DNA of 49,785 bases, taken from contig JACOUS010000015.1 of assembly GCA_016177735.1 (NCBI GenBank), forward strand, positions 1-49,785, in the 5' to 3' direction. Below, one piece after another: positions 22,895 through 31,312 of this stretch. The first letter of the stretch is position 1. Every line of letters begins with the position of its first letter. The notes beneath the pieces are model-generated. The model did not search any database. It was not told the origin of the DNA and was given only the letters and a program-made list of their open reading frames with translations. The position numbers were made by a program, and so were the translations under genes. Source of the stretch: Ignavibacteriales bacterium. GTDB taxonomy: Bacteria; Bacteroidota; Ignavibacteria; Ignavibacteriales; Melioribacteraceae.

Positions 22895-22918
22895 GAGACG
22901 GCTCCGCAGAGCCGTCTC
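22895..22918 (+). terminator. Hairpin terminator after the thioredoxin pair
   Basis: GAGACGGCTC (22895-22904) and GAGCCGTCTC (22909-22918) make a perfect 10-bp stem with a CGCA loop, eight bases after the stop. The following T-tract is weak (GCTGTCC), so it may act as a hairpin repeat as well as a terminator. Confidence 0.7.
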
Positions 22919-23026
22919 GCTGTCCACTTAATTTTTCTTCATAACAATCCAACGTAAATGCCAAGGTGTTTATTTGCTGTACTTATTCTGTTATATTTAT
23001 CGGTAGTATTAAAAAGGATAAATAAA

Positions 23027-23245
23027 TTGAAAACTTTCACAGCCTACGTGGAATGGGATCCCGAAACAAAATTGTATGTTGGTATAATTCCAGCAATTCC
23101 CGGCGCACATACGCAAGGAGCTACGCTCGATGAATTGAATGCAAATCTTAAAGAAGTCCTTTCAATGTGTATTGAAGAATACGGAGAAGCGGTAGAAAAT
23201 CTGCCGCAATTTGTTGGACTTCAGCAAATCGAGATTGCGGTGTGA
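23027..23245 (+). CDS. hicB: HicB-family antitoxin, TTG start
   Basis: About 72 residues. The sequence FTAYVEWDPETKLYVGIIPAIPGAHTQGATLDEL followed by NLKEVLSMCIEE is the HicB partial RNase-H-like fold. No C-terminal DNA-binding domain is attached. The open frame reaches an ATG at 22958, but that adds a hydrophobic stretch foreign to the family. TTG at 23027 has AAAAAGGA eight bases upstream and is preferred. The partner toxin gene downstream is broken, so this antitoxin appears orphaned. Confidence 0.8.
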   Translation: MKTFTAYVEWDPETKLYVGIIPAIPGAHTQGATLDELNANLKEVLSMCIEEYGEAVENLPQFVGLQQIEIAV

Positions 23246-23471
23246 CTAAACTCCGCTTGGTAAATTTCAAAGAGTTGAACACTGTTTTGCGCACAATCGG
23301 TTTTTCTGTAGTTAGGCAAAAGGAAGTCACGTTTTTTATAGGCATGCTGATGGAAGAACAACTACTGTTCCCAATCATCCCAACCGAGATTTAGCTCGCC
23401 CGCTTATTCGTTAAATACTCAGAGAAATAAAAATTTCCGTCGATGAATTCAGCGAGCTGCTGAATAAATAG
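23242..23471 (+). pseudogene. hicA: HicA-type toxin, frameshifted and with a nonsense codon
   Basis: A GTG codon overlaps the hicB stop (GTGA). Translation gives KLRLVNFKELNTVLRTIGFSVVRQK, a good HicA start, then loses the frame near 23323-23328. Moving one frame recovers the rest of HicA: SHVFYRHADGRTTTVPNHP, then RDLARPLIR. There a TAA codon (23411-23413) interrupts, followed by ILREIKISVDEFSELL and a final TAG at 23469-23471. Both a single-base deletion and a later stop are needed to explain this, so the toxin, including its catalytic histidine region, cannot be made intact. Confidence 0.85.
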
Positions 23472-23564
23472 TGACAAAGTTTTTCAATGACATCACATCA
23501 TCACCGCACATTATAAAAACTTTTGCTATTTTGGACATTAAAACAATGTACTTTTTCTTTTCAG

Positions 23565-24374
23565 ATGAAAATACCCCGATTAAAACTTGGACGAAGATTA
23601 ACCTCAGGCGATTATATTTATAATTTTTTCGCCACTATTACCGGGTTGACAATTTTTAACATACAATTTTTTAAGCAAGCTTTTGTTCCTCCGTATGAAA
23701 TTGGTGAAATAAAAAAACATATGGATGAACTCGGTGTTAAAACTTTTGGTATTGTCAGCGTAACCGGATTTATAATAGGCTTGGTACTTGCAATGCAAAG
23801 CCAGCCGGTACTTGCTCGTTTCGGCGCTTCGGATTTTTTGCCCGGCATGGTTGCTCTTTCTGTTGTCCGCGAATTAGGTCCCGTTATTACTGCTCTTATT
23901 TTTGCCGGTCGTGTAAGTTCTGGCATCGGCGCTGAGCTTGGCTCGATGCGTGTAACCGAACAAATTGATGCGATGGAAGTTTCTGCAGTTAATCCTTTCA
24001 AGTACCTTGTTGTTACGCGTGTAATTGCAACTACAATGATACTGCCCGTTCTTTCTGTTTATGTTATTATAATAGCTATTCTCGGTGGTTATCTTGCAGT
24101 TATTATTACCGAGAGTATGAACTTTACTTATTATGTTGATGCCGTACTTCGTTCAATCGAGTTCGGAGATTTTATCCCCGGCGTTGCAAAAACTTTTGTG
24201 TTTGGTTATCTCGTTGGTATTGTTGGAAGCTACAAGGGCTTTACTGCAGAAGGCGGAACCGAAGGTGTGGGACGCGCTTCAACAACTTCCGTTGTTCTCT
24301 CTTCTTTACTGATTTTAATTTTTGATATGATTTTGGTAAAACTTTCATTATGGTTATGGCCGACTCTCGAGTAG
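23565..24374 (+). CDS. mlaE: MlaE-type ABC transporter permease
   Basis: 269 residues from the ATG at 23565 (the frame is open to 23523). Integral membrane permease of the MlaE/YrbE family that moves phospholipids or other lipids across the inner membrane. The family block is complete: LSVVRELGPVITALIFAGRV, then GAELGSMRVTEQIDAMEVSA, then the late motif YKGFTAEGGTEGVGRAST. Five or so hydrophobic segments are visible. It is the first gene of an MlaE-MlaF-MlaD operon, with mlaF overlapping its 3' end. Confidence 0.92.
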   Translation: MKIPRLKLGRRLTSGDYIYNFFATITGLTIFNIQFFKQAFVPPYEIGEIKKHMDELGVKTFGIVSVTGFIIGLVLAMQSQPVLARFGASDFLPGMVALSVVRELGPVITALIFAGRVSSGIGAELGSMRVTEQIDAMEVSAVNPFKYLVVTRVIATTMILPVLSVYVIIIAILGGYLAVIITESMNFTYYVDAVLRSIEFGDFIPGVAKTFVFGYLVGIVGSYKGFTAEGGTEGVGRASTTSVVLSSLLILIFDMILVKLSLWLWPTLE

Positions 24375-25108
24375 TTGAAATAAAAAATCTAACTAAAAGC
24401 TTCGAGCATTTGACCGTTCTCGAAGACATATCTCTTCATGTGCAAAGAGCAGAAAATCTTATTGTGTTCGGAAGAAGCGGCGAGGGGAAAAGCGTTCTTC
24501 TAAAATGTATCATCGGATTGATGGCGCCCGATGCCGGCAAAATTTTCATTAACGGTAATGATATCGGCAAGCTTTCGATAAAAGAATTGAATCTCGTTAG
24601 AAAAAATATCGGGTTCTTATTTCAAGGTGCTGCCCTGTACGATTCAATGACAGTGCGAGAAAATCTTGCCTTTCCGTTGAAACGTCATTTCCCGGAGATG
24701 AATGAAAAACAGATCGATGATAAAGTTAAATACACTTTGGAACTCGTTTCACTTGAAGAGGCAATCGATAAAATGCCGTCCGAACTTTCCGGCGGAATGA
24801 AAAAAAGAATCGGGCTTGCACGATCAATAATTACAGATCCCGAATTGATGCTTTACGATGAACCGACAACCGGGCTCGATCCGATCACTACAAAAGAAAT
24901 CAGCGAGTTGATTTTGAATCTCCAGAAAAAATTGAACATGACTTCAATCGTTGTTACACACGATTTAATTTGTGCCGAGATTATTGCCGATAGAGCAATT
25001 TTTCTGAAAGGTGCTAAGATTGCTTTTGAAGGAGAGATTAAACAATTAACGGTATCAAACGATCCGTTCCTTAGAAATTTTTTCAGTCATGAGTTAATAA
25101 AAGTTTAA
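24350..25108 (+). CDS. mlaF: MlaF-type ABC transporter ATPase
   Basis: 252 residues. Walker A GRSGEGKSV at 41-49, the signature LSGGMKKRIGLARS at 146-159, Walker B LMLYDE at 166-171 and the H-loop H204. The GEGKS P-loop and FQGAALYDSMTV are characteristic of lipid-type MlaF/TGD3 ATPases. It overlaps mlaE by 25 bp; a second ATG at 24356 is an alternative start. It powers the MlaE permease. Confidence 0.94.
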   Translation: MVMADSRVVEIKNLTKSFEHLTVLEDISLHVQRAENLIVFGRSGEGKSVLLKCIIGLMAPDAGKIFINGNDIGKLSIKELNLVRKNIGFLFQGAALYDSMTVRENLAFPLKRHFPEMNEKQIDDKVKYTLELVSLEEAIDKMPSELSGGMKKRIGLARSIITDPELMLYDEPTTGLDPITTKEISELILNLQKKLNMTSIVVTHDLICAEIIADRAIFLKGAKIAFEGEIKQLTVSNDPFLRNFFSHELIKV

Positions 25109-25119
25109 GAGGGAAAACA

Positions 25120-26160
25120 ATGTTAAAACAATTTGAAGGTGCAAGGCTTGGTATCTTCATTTTTATCGGAACAATTCTTTTAGTGCTTTCAATTTTTCTT
25201 ATAGGTAATAAAGAAAAACTTTTTGTGAGCACATTGGAAATCAAAACATATTTTAACCAGATAGAGGGACTGAAATCCGGCGCGCCGGTTAGATTAAGCG
25301 GTTACGATATTGGAAGCGTAAGCGAAATAAAACTTGTTGACGGCAAAACCGGAAACGTTGAAGTGAAAATGAGAATCGAAACAAACCTAATTCACTTTAT
25401 CCGCTTGGATAGTTTTGCATCAATTGAAACGGAAGGGCTCGTTGGTAAAAAAATTGTTTCAGTTACTCCCGGTTCTGCTGATCATGAAGTAATTAGGGAC
25501 GGCGGCATTTTAAAATCCAAAAACCCGGTTAACATTGCTGCAATAATCGAACAGACGGAATCTACAATGTCTTATCTGAAAAATCTTATTAAAGATCTTT
25601 CCGAAATAATTACGAAGACAAACCAAGGCGAAGGTACAATAGGCAAACTTGTTAACGATGAGAAACTCTATTACTCTGCCGTGCAAATAACTCAAACCGC
25701 AGATAAAAGTTTGAAAGAAATGACCGGCAGATTAACTGAAATTTCCGATATTCTCGTTGATCTCGGAAAAAATGTTAAAGGTATAATTAACAATGTTGAT
25801 GATGCGACCGCAGATGTGAAGAATCTGATTTCAAATATTGAAAAAGGAGACGGCATTGCCGGCGCAATTCTTACAGATAAAAAACTCGGCGATTCGTTAA
25901 AAACCATGATTACCAACTTCACCAAAACTTCCGATGACATGCGCAGTGCAACTTCGAGTCTGGCGGAAAATATGGAAGCACTCAAACACAACTGGCTCTT
26001 CAAAGGATATTTTGAAGAACGCGGTTACTGGAACAAAGAACAGTATGAAAAAGAGATTAACACAAAACTGGAAGATTTGAAAAAGCAGAATGAAATCTTG
26101 GATGTAAAGATTAAACAGCTTTTGGAACTCGAACAAAAATTCGAAAAGAAGAGCAATTAA
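25120..26160 (+). CDS. mlaD: MlaD-type MCE-domain substrate-binding protein
   Basis: 346 residues. One N-terminal membrane anchor (about 9-29, LGIFIFIGTILLVLSIFLIG), an MCE domain at about 35-115 (YFNQIEGLKSGAPVRLSGYD, GLVGKKIVSVTPGS) and a long C-terminal coiled-coil region with a repeated pattern, GTIGKLVNDEKLY and GIAGAILTDKKLGDSL. MCE proteins form periplasmic rings or tubes that ferry lipids. GAGGG precedes the ATG, 11 bp after the mlaF stop. It completes the operon; no MlaC or MlaB homologue is adjacent. Confidence 0.92.
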   Translation: MLKQFEGARLGIFIFIGTILLVLSIFLIGNKEKLFVSTLEIKTYFNQIEGLKSGAPVRLSGYDIGSVSEIKLVDGKTGNVEVKMRIETNLIHFIRLDSFASIETEGLVGKKIVSVTPGSADHEVIRDGGILKSKNPVNIAAIIEQTESTMSYLKNLIKDLSEIITKTNQGEGTIGKLVNDEKLYYSAVQITQTADKSLKEMTGRLTEISDILVDLGKNVKGIINNVDDATADVKNLISNIEKGDGIAGAILTDKKLGDSLKTMITNFTKTSDDMRSATSSLAENMEALKHNWLFKGYFEERGYWNKEQYEKEINTKLEDLKKQNEILDVKIKQLLELEQKFEKKSN

Positions 26161-26192
26161 AATTCGTTTTTAAAATCTCTCGGGCTCTTTGC

Positions 26193-26219
26193 GCTCTGCG
26201 GGAATTTCTCTCGCAGAGC
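26193..26219. terminator. Inverted repeat after the Mla operon
   Basis: GCTCTGCG (26193-26200) and CGCAGAGC (26212-26219) form a perfect 8-bp stem around an 11-nt loop, about 30 bp past mlaD. No T-tract follows. The CTCTGCG/CACAGAG wording matches the CTCTGTG repeats at 10532 and 29946, so it may be a repeat with terminator activity. Confidence 0.5.
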
Positions 26220-26323
26220 ACACAGAGGTCACAAAGTGAATACCTTTCTATATGTTACCGCACTATTTATGTATCAGTACAATTTCGTAATTTATATTTC
26301 ACGATTTAGCCAAAGAATCATTC

Positions 26324-29107
26324 ATGACGAAGAATAATAAATCCATAACCGATCATAAAATTATTGTAAAAGGCGCGCGCCAGCACAACCTAAAAAATAT
26401 TTCGATTGAAATTCCGCGGAACAAACTTGTTGTCTTTACCGGTGTAAGCGGCAGCGGAAAATCATCGCTCGTGTTTGATACAATCTATGCAGAAGGACAG
26501 CGGCGCTACGTAGAAAGTTTGTCTTCGTACGCACGCCAATTTCTTGAACGGATGAACAAACCGGAAGTTGATTTCATTTACGGAATTTCTCCGGCTGTTG
26601 CTATTGAACAAAAAACCGGCGCGCGTAATCCGCGCTCTACTGTTGGCACAAGTACCGAGATTTATGATTTCCTCCGATTGTTGTTTGCGAGAATAGGAAA
26701 AACAATCTGTTTCAACTGCGGTAATGTTGTTAAAAAAGATACTGTCGGAACAATTTCTGAATGGCTCGAAACTCAAAACGAAGAGAATAAATTTTATCTC
26801 GGTTTCCCGATTCACTCTCACGAAGGAAGAGCAATCGAAGAAGAACTCGATCTCCTGAAAAAGAAAGGTTTCTTCCGTGTCTTTATCAAAAATGAATTGG
26901 TTGATCTTAACATTGCATTTCAGCAATCGGGCATGCCGAAATCGAAAAAAGATTTATTTGTTGTGCTCGACCGTTTCAAAATAAAAAAGGGAAAAGTTAG
27001 AGAAACGCTTGCCGATTCAATCGAAGCCGCATTTAAGGAAGGCGAAGGACGTTTAACAATTATCAATGCCGATACGAATGAGATAAAACATTTTACAAAA
27101 TTTTATGAATGCTGCGGCATCCGTTACGAAGAACCCGAACCGAGATTTTTCTCTTTCAATAATCCATTCGGTGCGTGCCCCGTTTGTCAGGGCTTCGGAA
27201 AAACTATGGGATACGAAATGGATCTCATCGTTCCGAATCCGAACTTAAGTTTGAGCGAAGGTGCAATTGCACCGTGGCGCACTGCAAAGTACAGCAAGTA
27301 CATGCGCGATCTCGTCAAATTCAACAACGGCAGAATTCCTCTCAACATTCCTTTTGCGGAATTAACTCAAGAACAAGTTTCATTAATTGAAAGAGGCTTC
27401 GACGGATTTGACGGCATTGACGGTTTCTTCAAACATCTTGAAAGCAAAACTTATAAAATGCACATCAGAATTCTGTTGAGTAAATACCGCGGTTACACTA
27501 CTTGTTCTGCTTGCAGAGGTTCTCGTTTGAGAAGAGAATCTCTTCAAGTTAAGATTGCAGAGAAATCGATTCACGATATCGTGAGTATGTCGATTGAACG
27601 CGTACTGGAATTTTTTAAATCAATAAAATTTTCCGAATATGAAAAGGCAATCGGGCAAAGAATTTATGATGAGATTGTAAAACGGTTGATCTTTTTGAAT
27701 GATGTTGGACTTGGATATTTAACACTCGACCGATTGAGCAGTACATTATCGGGAGGCGAAACGCAGAGAATAAATCTTGCAACATCGCTCGGCTCTGCCT
27801 TGATGGGGACGTTGTATGTACTCGATGAACCGAGTATTGGATTGCATCCGCGCGATAATGCACGGCTGATAAAAATTTTGAAGTCGCTTCGTAATTTGGG
27901 AAACACTGTGCTTGTTGTTGAGCACGATCCTGAAATGATGCACGAAGCAGATTTGATTTTTGATATGGGACCGCGAGCCGGAATTCACGGAGGTGAAATT
28001 ATTGCGCACGGAACCGTTAATGAAATTTTGAAAAACGATAAGTCTCTCACCGGAAAATATTTATCGGGCAAATTAAAAATTCCTATTCCCGAAGTTCGCA
28101 ACACAAAGAAAACAGAGACGATAAAAATAGTCGGTGCACGCGAGAACAATCTTAAAAATGTTACGATAGAATTTCCTCTGCGGAAATTTGTTGTGGTAAC
28201 CGGCGTAAGCGGTTCGGGAAAGAGTACACTCGTCCACGATATCTTATACGGCGGACTCGTTAAACTGCACGGCGGTAATCCGCCGAAACTCGGCAAGTTC
28301 GATGCAATCGAAGGCGCGAGGTATATCGATGAAATAGAAATTGTGGATCAATCGCCGATAGGAAAAACACCTCGCTCTAATCCGATAAGTTATGTTAAAG
28401 GTTACGAATTAATCCGCGAATTATACGCTGCAACGCCGCAAGCACGGGCGCGCGGCTACAAGCCCGGCTATTTTTCGTTCAACGTTCCCGGCGGCAGATG
28501 CGATACTTGCGAAGGCGAAGGCTTCGTAAAAATTGAAATGCAGTTTCTTGCCGATCTTTATCTTGAATGCGATGATTGCAAAAGTACACGTTTCAAAAAA
28601 GAAGTGAGAGAGATAACTTACAAAGGAAAAAATATCGTTGATGTTTTGAACATGACCGTTGACGAAGCGCTCGAGTTCTTTGTTAATCATGATAAAATTT
28701 CTTCGATACTGAAAGTTCTGTCGGATGTCGGACTCGGTTACATAAAACTCGGACAGCCGTCAACAACACTTTCGGGCGGTGAAGCTCAGCGTGTTAAGCT
28801 TGCTTATAATTTATCACAGCAGAAAAAAAATCAGCACACACTTTTTATTTTTGATGAACCGACAACCGGTCTGCACTTTGATGATATCGGAAAATTGTTG
28901 AAATGTTTTCAAATGCTGATCGCAAATAGAAATTCTGTCGTGATAATCGAACACAATCTTGATATTATAAAATGTGCGGATTATGTGATCGATCTCGGTC
29001 CCGAAGCCGGGGAACGAGGCGGAGAAGTTGTTTCAGTTGGAACACCGGAAGAAATTGTGAAGAATGAAAAATCCTACACCGGGAAGTTTTTGAAAAGTTA
29101 CCTGTAA
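26324..29107 (+). CDS. uvrA: UvrABC excinuclease subunit A
   Basis: 927 residues. Damage-recognition ATPase of nucleotide excision repair. Two ABC modules are seen: Walker [10 protein letters not shown] at 40-48 and [10 protein letters not shown] near 627, with signatures LSGGETQR near 475 and LSGGEAQR near 816. [19 protein letters not shown] and [17 protein letters not shown] are hallmark blocks. The second zinc finger is intact (CDTCEGEG...CDDCKSTR). In the first, the usual CxxC before FSFNNP is reduced to an adjacent CC ([11 protein letters not shown]), in line with the loss of this site in Bacteroidota UvrA. Monocistronic. Confidence 0.97.
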   Translation: MTKNNKSITDHKIIVKGARQHNLKNISIEIPRNKLVVFTGVSGSGKSSLVFDTIYAEGQRRYVESLSSYARQFLERMNKPEVDFIYGISPAVAIEQKTGARNPRSTVGTSTEIYDFLRLLFARIGKTICFNCGNVVKKDTVGTISEWLETQNEENKFYLGFPIHSHEGRAIEEELDLLKKKGFFRVFIKNELVDLNIAFQQSGMPKSKKDLFVVLDRFKIKKGKVRETLADSIEAAFKEGEGRLTIINADTNEIKHFTKFYECCGIRYEEPEPRFFSFNNPFGACPVCQGFGKTMGYEMDLIVPNPNLSLSEGAIAPWRTAKYSKYMRDLVKFNNGRIPLNIPFAELTQEQVSLIERGFDGFDGIDGFFKHLESKTYKMHIRILLSKYRGYTTCSACRGSRLRRESLQVKIAEKSIHDIVSMSIERVLEFFKSIKFSEYEKAIGQRIYDEIVKRLIFLNDVGLGYLTLDRLSSTLSGGETQRINLATSLGSALMGTLYVLDEPSIGLHPRDNARLIKILKSLRNLGNTVLVVEHDPEMMHEADLIFDMGPRAGIHGGEIIAHGTVNEILKNDKSLTGKYLSGKLKIPIPEVRNTKKTETIKIVGARENNLKNVTIEFPLRKFVVVTGVSGSGKSTLVHDILYGGLVKLHGGNPPKLGKFDAIEGARYIDEIEIVDQSPIGKTPRSNPISYVKGYELIRELYAATPQARARGYKPGYFSFNVPGGRCDTCEGEGFVKIEMQFLADLYLECDDCKSTRFKKEVREITYKGKNIVDVLNMTVDEALEFFVNHDKISSILKVLSDVGLGYIKLGQPSTTLSGGEAQRVKLAYNLSQQKKNQHTLFIFDEPTTGLHFDDIGKLLKCFQMLIANRNSVVIIEHNLDIIKCADYVIDLGPEAGERGGEVVSVGTPEEIVKNEKSYTGKFLKSYL

Positions 29108-29115
29108 TTCTGAGA

Positions 29116-29216
29116 GGTTGCCTCAAAAGTAACAAATAAAAATCCGTGTAAATCCGTTCTTATCAGATTTTATCGGCGTTCTATTCTTTTTTTTAATAAA
29201 TACTTTTGAAGCAGCC
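29116..29216 (-). repeat. MITE-like interspersed repeat, copy B
   Basis: 101-bp element whose ends are inverted copies: GGTTGCCTCAAAAGTA at 29116-29131 and TACTTTTGAAGCAGCC at 29201-29216 pair at 13 of 16 positions. Its reverse complement aligns along its length with 1374-1479. It starts nine bases after the uvrA stop. No coding potential. Confidence 0.65.
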
Positions 29217-29402
29217 CGAAGAATTCTCTACTTCGTAGAACAAAATTTGCAGTAATTGGATATTACAAAGAGTGCTAAGTTTTTTATGTGTGATGTTGTT
29301 CCTCTCAAAATTTTTTTTGTTATTTTAATTTTTGTCGAAGCACATTTTTGATTTATGCTTTTAAATTAACATAACAAGTTGTGCAATAAAAACAAGATTG
29401 AG
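29217..29402. other. Intergenic region upstream of the EVE-domain gene
   Basis: Together with the MITE-like copy and the hairpin at 29403, this fills a 348-bp gap. It is A+T-rich with no reading frame I can support. It probably holds the promoter of the EVE gene, but no unambiguous -35/-10 pair stands out. Confidence 0.4.
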
Positions 29403-29438
29403 ATTCTTCGTCCTCGACTGAAGTCGAGGACGAAGAAT
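29403..29438 (+). promoter_or_regulatory. Perfect 17-bp hairpin in the 5' leader of the EVE gene
   Basis: Arms at 29403-29419 and 29422-29438 are exact inverted copies with a 2-nt (GA) turn; the apex reads TCGACTgaAGTCGA. It ends just before the ribosome binding site (AAAGGGGAGGG) of the gene at 29456. If transcribed, it would form a very stable stem next to the start codon, so a role in translation or mRNA stability is possible. It may instead be a palindromic repeat copy. Confidence 0.6.
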
Positions 29439-29455
29439 TTAAAGGGGAGGGAGTA

Positions 29456-29932
29456 ATGCCGAAAAAACACTGGCTTGTAAAATCAGAAGCGAATTGTTTT
29501 CCAATTGGCGCACTGGCGAAATGTAAAAACCAAACAACACATTGGGACGGTGTGCGCAATTATCAAGCACGTAATTACATGCGCGATGAAATGAAACTCG
29601 GCGACAAAGTTATTTTTTATCACAGTAATGGGGAACAGCCGTGTGCCGCCGGCATCTGCGAAGTTGTGAAGGAAGGTTATCCCGATTTTACCGCGTTGGA
29701 TCCCGAAGAGATGCATTACGATCCCAAAAGCAAAGAAGATTCTCCTACATGGATAATGGTTGATATTAAACTTGTGAAGAAATTTAAAAGAGAAGTAACA
29801 CTCGCAGAAATTAAAGAGAACGGAAAACTTCAGAAAATGAAATTGGTGCAGAAGGCAAACCGCTTATCGGTTATGCCGGTTACAAAAGAAGAGTTCGATG
29901 AAATTGTAAGATTGGGAAATCTTTCGAAATAA
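29456..29932 (+). CDS. EVE-domain protein
   Basis: 158 residues filling one EVE (PUA-like) domain: KHWLVKSEANCFPIGAL at the start, WDGVRNYQARNYMRDEM near 30-46, GDKVIFYHSN near 50-59, and the C-terminal LSVMPVTKEEFDEIVRLG. EVE domains bind modified bases in RNA or DNA, and related proteins occur in RNA modification and restriction contexts. It has a strong ribosome binding site (GGGGAGGG) and a large hairpin in its leader. No adjacent restriction genes; the partner is unknown. Confidence 0.92.
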   Translation: MPKKHWLVKSEANCFPIGALAKCKNQTTHWDGVRNYQARNYMRDEMKLGDKVIFYHSNGEQPCAAGICEVVKEGYPDFTALDPEEMHYDPKSKEDSPTWIMVDIKLVKKFKREVTLAEIKENGKLQKMKLVQKANRLSVMPVTKEEFDEIVRLGNLSK

Positions 29933-29945
29933 TTTTTTTGATTTT

Positions 29946-29982
29946 CTCTGTGCAACTCTGTGCCTTCTCTGTGCGCTCTGTG
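29946..29982. repeat. Four CTCTGTG repeats downstream of the EVE gene
   Basis: CTCTGTG occurs at 29946, 29956, 29967 and 29976, spaced 9-11 nt. Further on, AGAGTTG near 30037-30043 can pair with CAACTCT at 29953-29959. These words recur at 10532 and 26193. It probably works as the terminator region between the convergent EVE and chelatase genes. Confidence 0.5.
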
Positions 29983-30056
29983 TATATCTTTTGTCTTTGT
30001 ACTTCACCGAGTTCACCGAGAAGTCACTGAGTCTCGCAGAGAGTTGCCCGTTAAAA

Positions 30057-30635
30057 TTATTTTACAAATTTGTTCACTTGATTTAAAAGAAGATTCGAAA
30101 TATCACTCACATCGTAGGGCCATGCATAAACTACTTTTATATCGGGATGTTCTTCCTTGAACAATTCAATGGCAGCCGGGATATCTTTTTCCGAGTGACC
30201 GCCGCCCGGTGTAACCATTATGCTTGTTAAAACAATTACATCCGGATTTTCTTTAGCCGCTTCCATTAATGCTTCTTTAACGGTCGGCGCACACATTTCG
30301 TTGAATGCATAATGAATGGAATGGAACGAATTTGATTTCTTGAATGCATTAATTACTTTTATGAATCCCGCCCAATATTCATCGTTCTTTTCGTTACGGG
30401 GCCAGTGAATCAATTCGTCTTCGAGCTGTTCTGCTTCAAGCGTATGACTATCGTGCAGCTTAAAATATTCTTTGAGCTTCGGAAAATCTTTTGCCGGTGC
30501 ACCGTGTCCAACTACTATTACTGAAGTTTTTTGCGAGTGTTGATTCTCTTTGCCTTCTGTTCCGGCATTAACAAAAGAAACTGTAATTAACAGAAGCAAA
30601 ACCGCCGCAAATGAGAAAATATTTCTTGTGTTCAT
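30057..30635 (-). CDS. Exported CbiX-like chelatase
   Basis: 192 residues. An N-terminal signal peptide (IFSFAAVLLLLITVSFVNA) is followed by a class II chelatase fold: VIVVGHGAPAKDFP with H44, NEMCAPTVKEAL near 112-123, and SIMVTPGGGHSEKDIPAAI with H147. These align with CbiX/SirB chelatases, which insert Co or Fe into sirohydrochlorin using paired histidines. Classic CbiX is cytoplasmic, so export is unusual. It is the last gene of a block with HmuY- and HmuR-like proteins, suggesting it handles haem or another tetrapyrrole in the periplasm. The direction of the reaction (metal insertion or removal) is not known. Confidence 0.78.
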   Translation of the reverse strand: MNTRNIFSFAAVLLLLITVSFVNAGTEGKENQHSQKTSVIVVGHGAPAKDFPKLKEYFKLHDSHTLEAEQLEDELIHWPRNEKNDEYWAGFIKVINAFKKSNSFHSIHYAFNEMCAPTVKEALMEAAKENPDVIVLTSIMVTPGGGHSEKDIPAAIELFKEEHPDIKVVYAWPYDVSDISNLLLNQVNKFVK

Positions 30636-30693
30636 CTTTTATCCTTTCTTAAATAGTTTTTTGAAAAATTTTTAGCAGCAATTGAAAAACATT

Positions 30694-31284
30694 TTATTCC
30701 AATTTTTTTGAGCCGTCCGGTTGATAAAAATATTTGAACGTGTAATAACCGGAAACATCCGTTGCCCCCGGAGTTTCAGGCGCACCTTTGTAATAACTGG
30801 TTATCTGTACTTTTGCGTATTTTCCTTCACCGCTTTTAATAACGAGCACAACGCCGGTTGCAGCCTTGATAGTATGACTTTGTGCATCGTACAAATACCA
30901 GCCGTTGCCCGAACCGGTTGCAATTGCCGGCGTATTTGCCGCATCGGTTTTATACCCATCTGCCGGCGCTTCTTTCAAGCCGATGAAATCAGTGTTGGTT
31001 AAAACAACAGCGGCGCCTTGCCCGCTGCCGCTTGTGCCGCTGTTTGTAAAGATTGTTGTTTTTGTGAAAGCGATATCCCATTTATTGGTTGCTGTATCTG
31101 CGCCGGTTACAACCGTGCTGTCGCTGAATCTGTAATAAGTTTTACCGGTTGTGCCGGCTTTAATATCTTTTGCAGTGACCGCTTTCAACGGAACCGATTC
31201 TTCCGGTTCTGTTGTGTTGTTATCATCGCAAGCTGATAAATAGATCAAAGAAATCATCATGAAAAGTTTTAGAATCAACTTCAT
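30694..31284 (-). CDS. hmuY: HmuY-family haem-binding lipoprotein
   Basis: 196 residues from the ATG at 31284, which has AAAGGAG just upstream; the frame is open to 31410 without family similarity. The lipobox LSAC puts the lipidated cysteine at C19. The mature part carries HmuY hallmarks: TYYRFSDST, NKWDIAFTKTTI near 67-77, GYKTDAANTPAIA, GNGWYLYD, YAKVQITSYYKG and YYTFKYFYQPDGS. HmuY takes haem from host or environmental haemoproteins and passes it to the TonB receptor HmuR. Only one histidine (H137) remains in the mature protein, so ligation cannot be the two-histidine pair of Porphyromonas HmuY. Confidence 0.85.
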   Translation of the reverse strand: MKLILKLFMMISLIYLSACDDNNTTEPEESVPLKAVTAKDIKAGTTGKTYYRFSDSTVVTGADTATNKWDIAFTKTTIFTNSGTSGSGQGAAVVLTNTDFIGLKEAPADGYKTDAANTPAIATGSGNGWYLYDAQSHTIKAATGVVLVIKSGEGKYAKVQITSYYKGAPETPGATDVSGYYTFKYFYQPDGSKKLE

Positions 31285-31312
31285 TGTTACAACTCCTTTT
31301 ATTTTATGAATG

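Noticed and set aside
24241-24429. Minus-strand frame across the mlaE/mlaF junction
   Set aside because: Antisense to two clear genes, basic composition typical of reversed coding sequence.
26462-26926. 154-codon frame opposite uvrA
   Set aside because: Lies wholly inside the uvrA coding region on the other strand; uvrA motifs are unambiguous, so this is a shadow frame.
29946-30045. CRISPR-like array of short repeats
   Set aside because: The CTCTGTG units are 7 nt with 9-11 nt spacing, too short for CRISPR repeats and spacers, and no cas genes are present.
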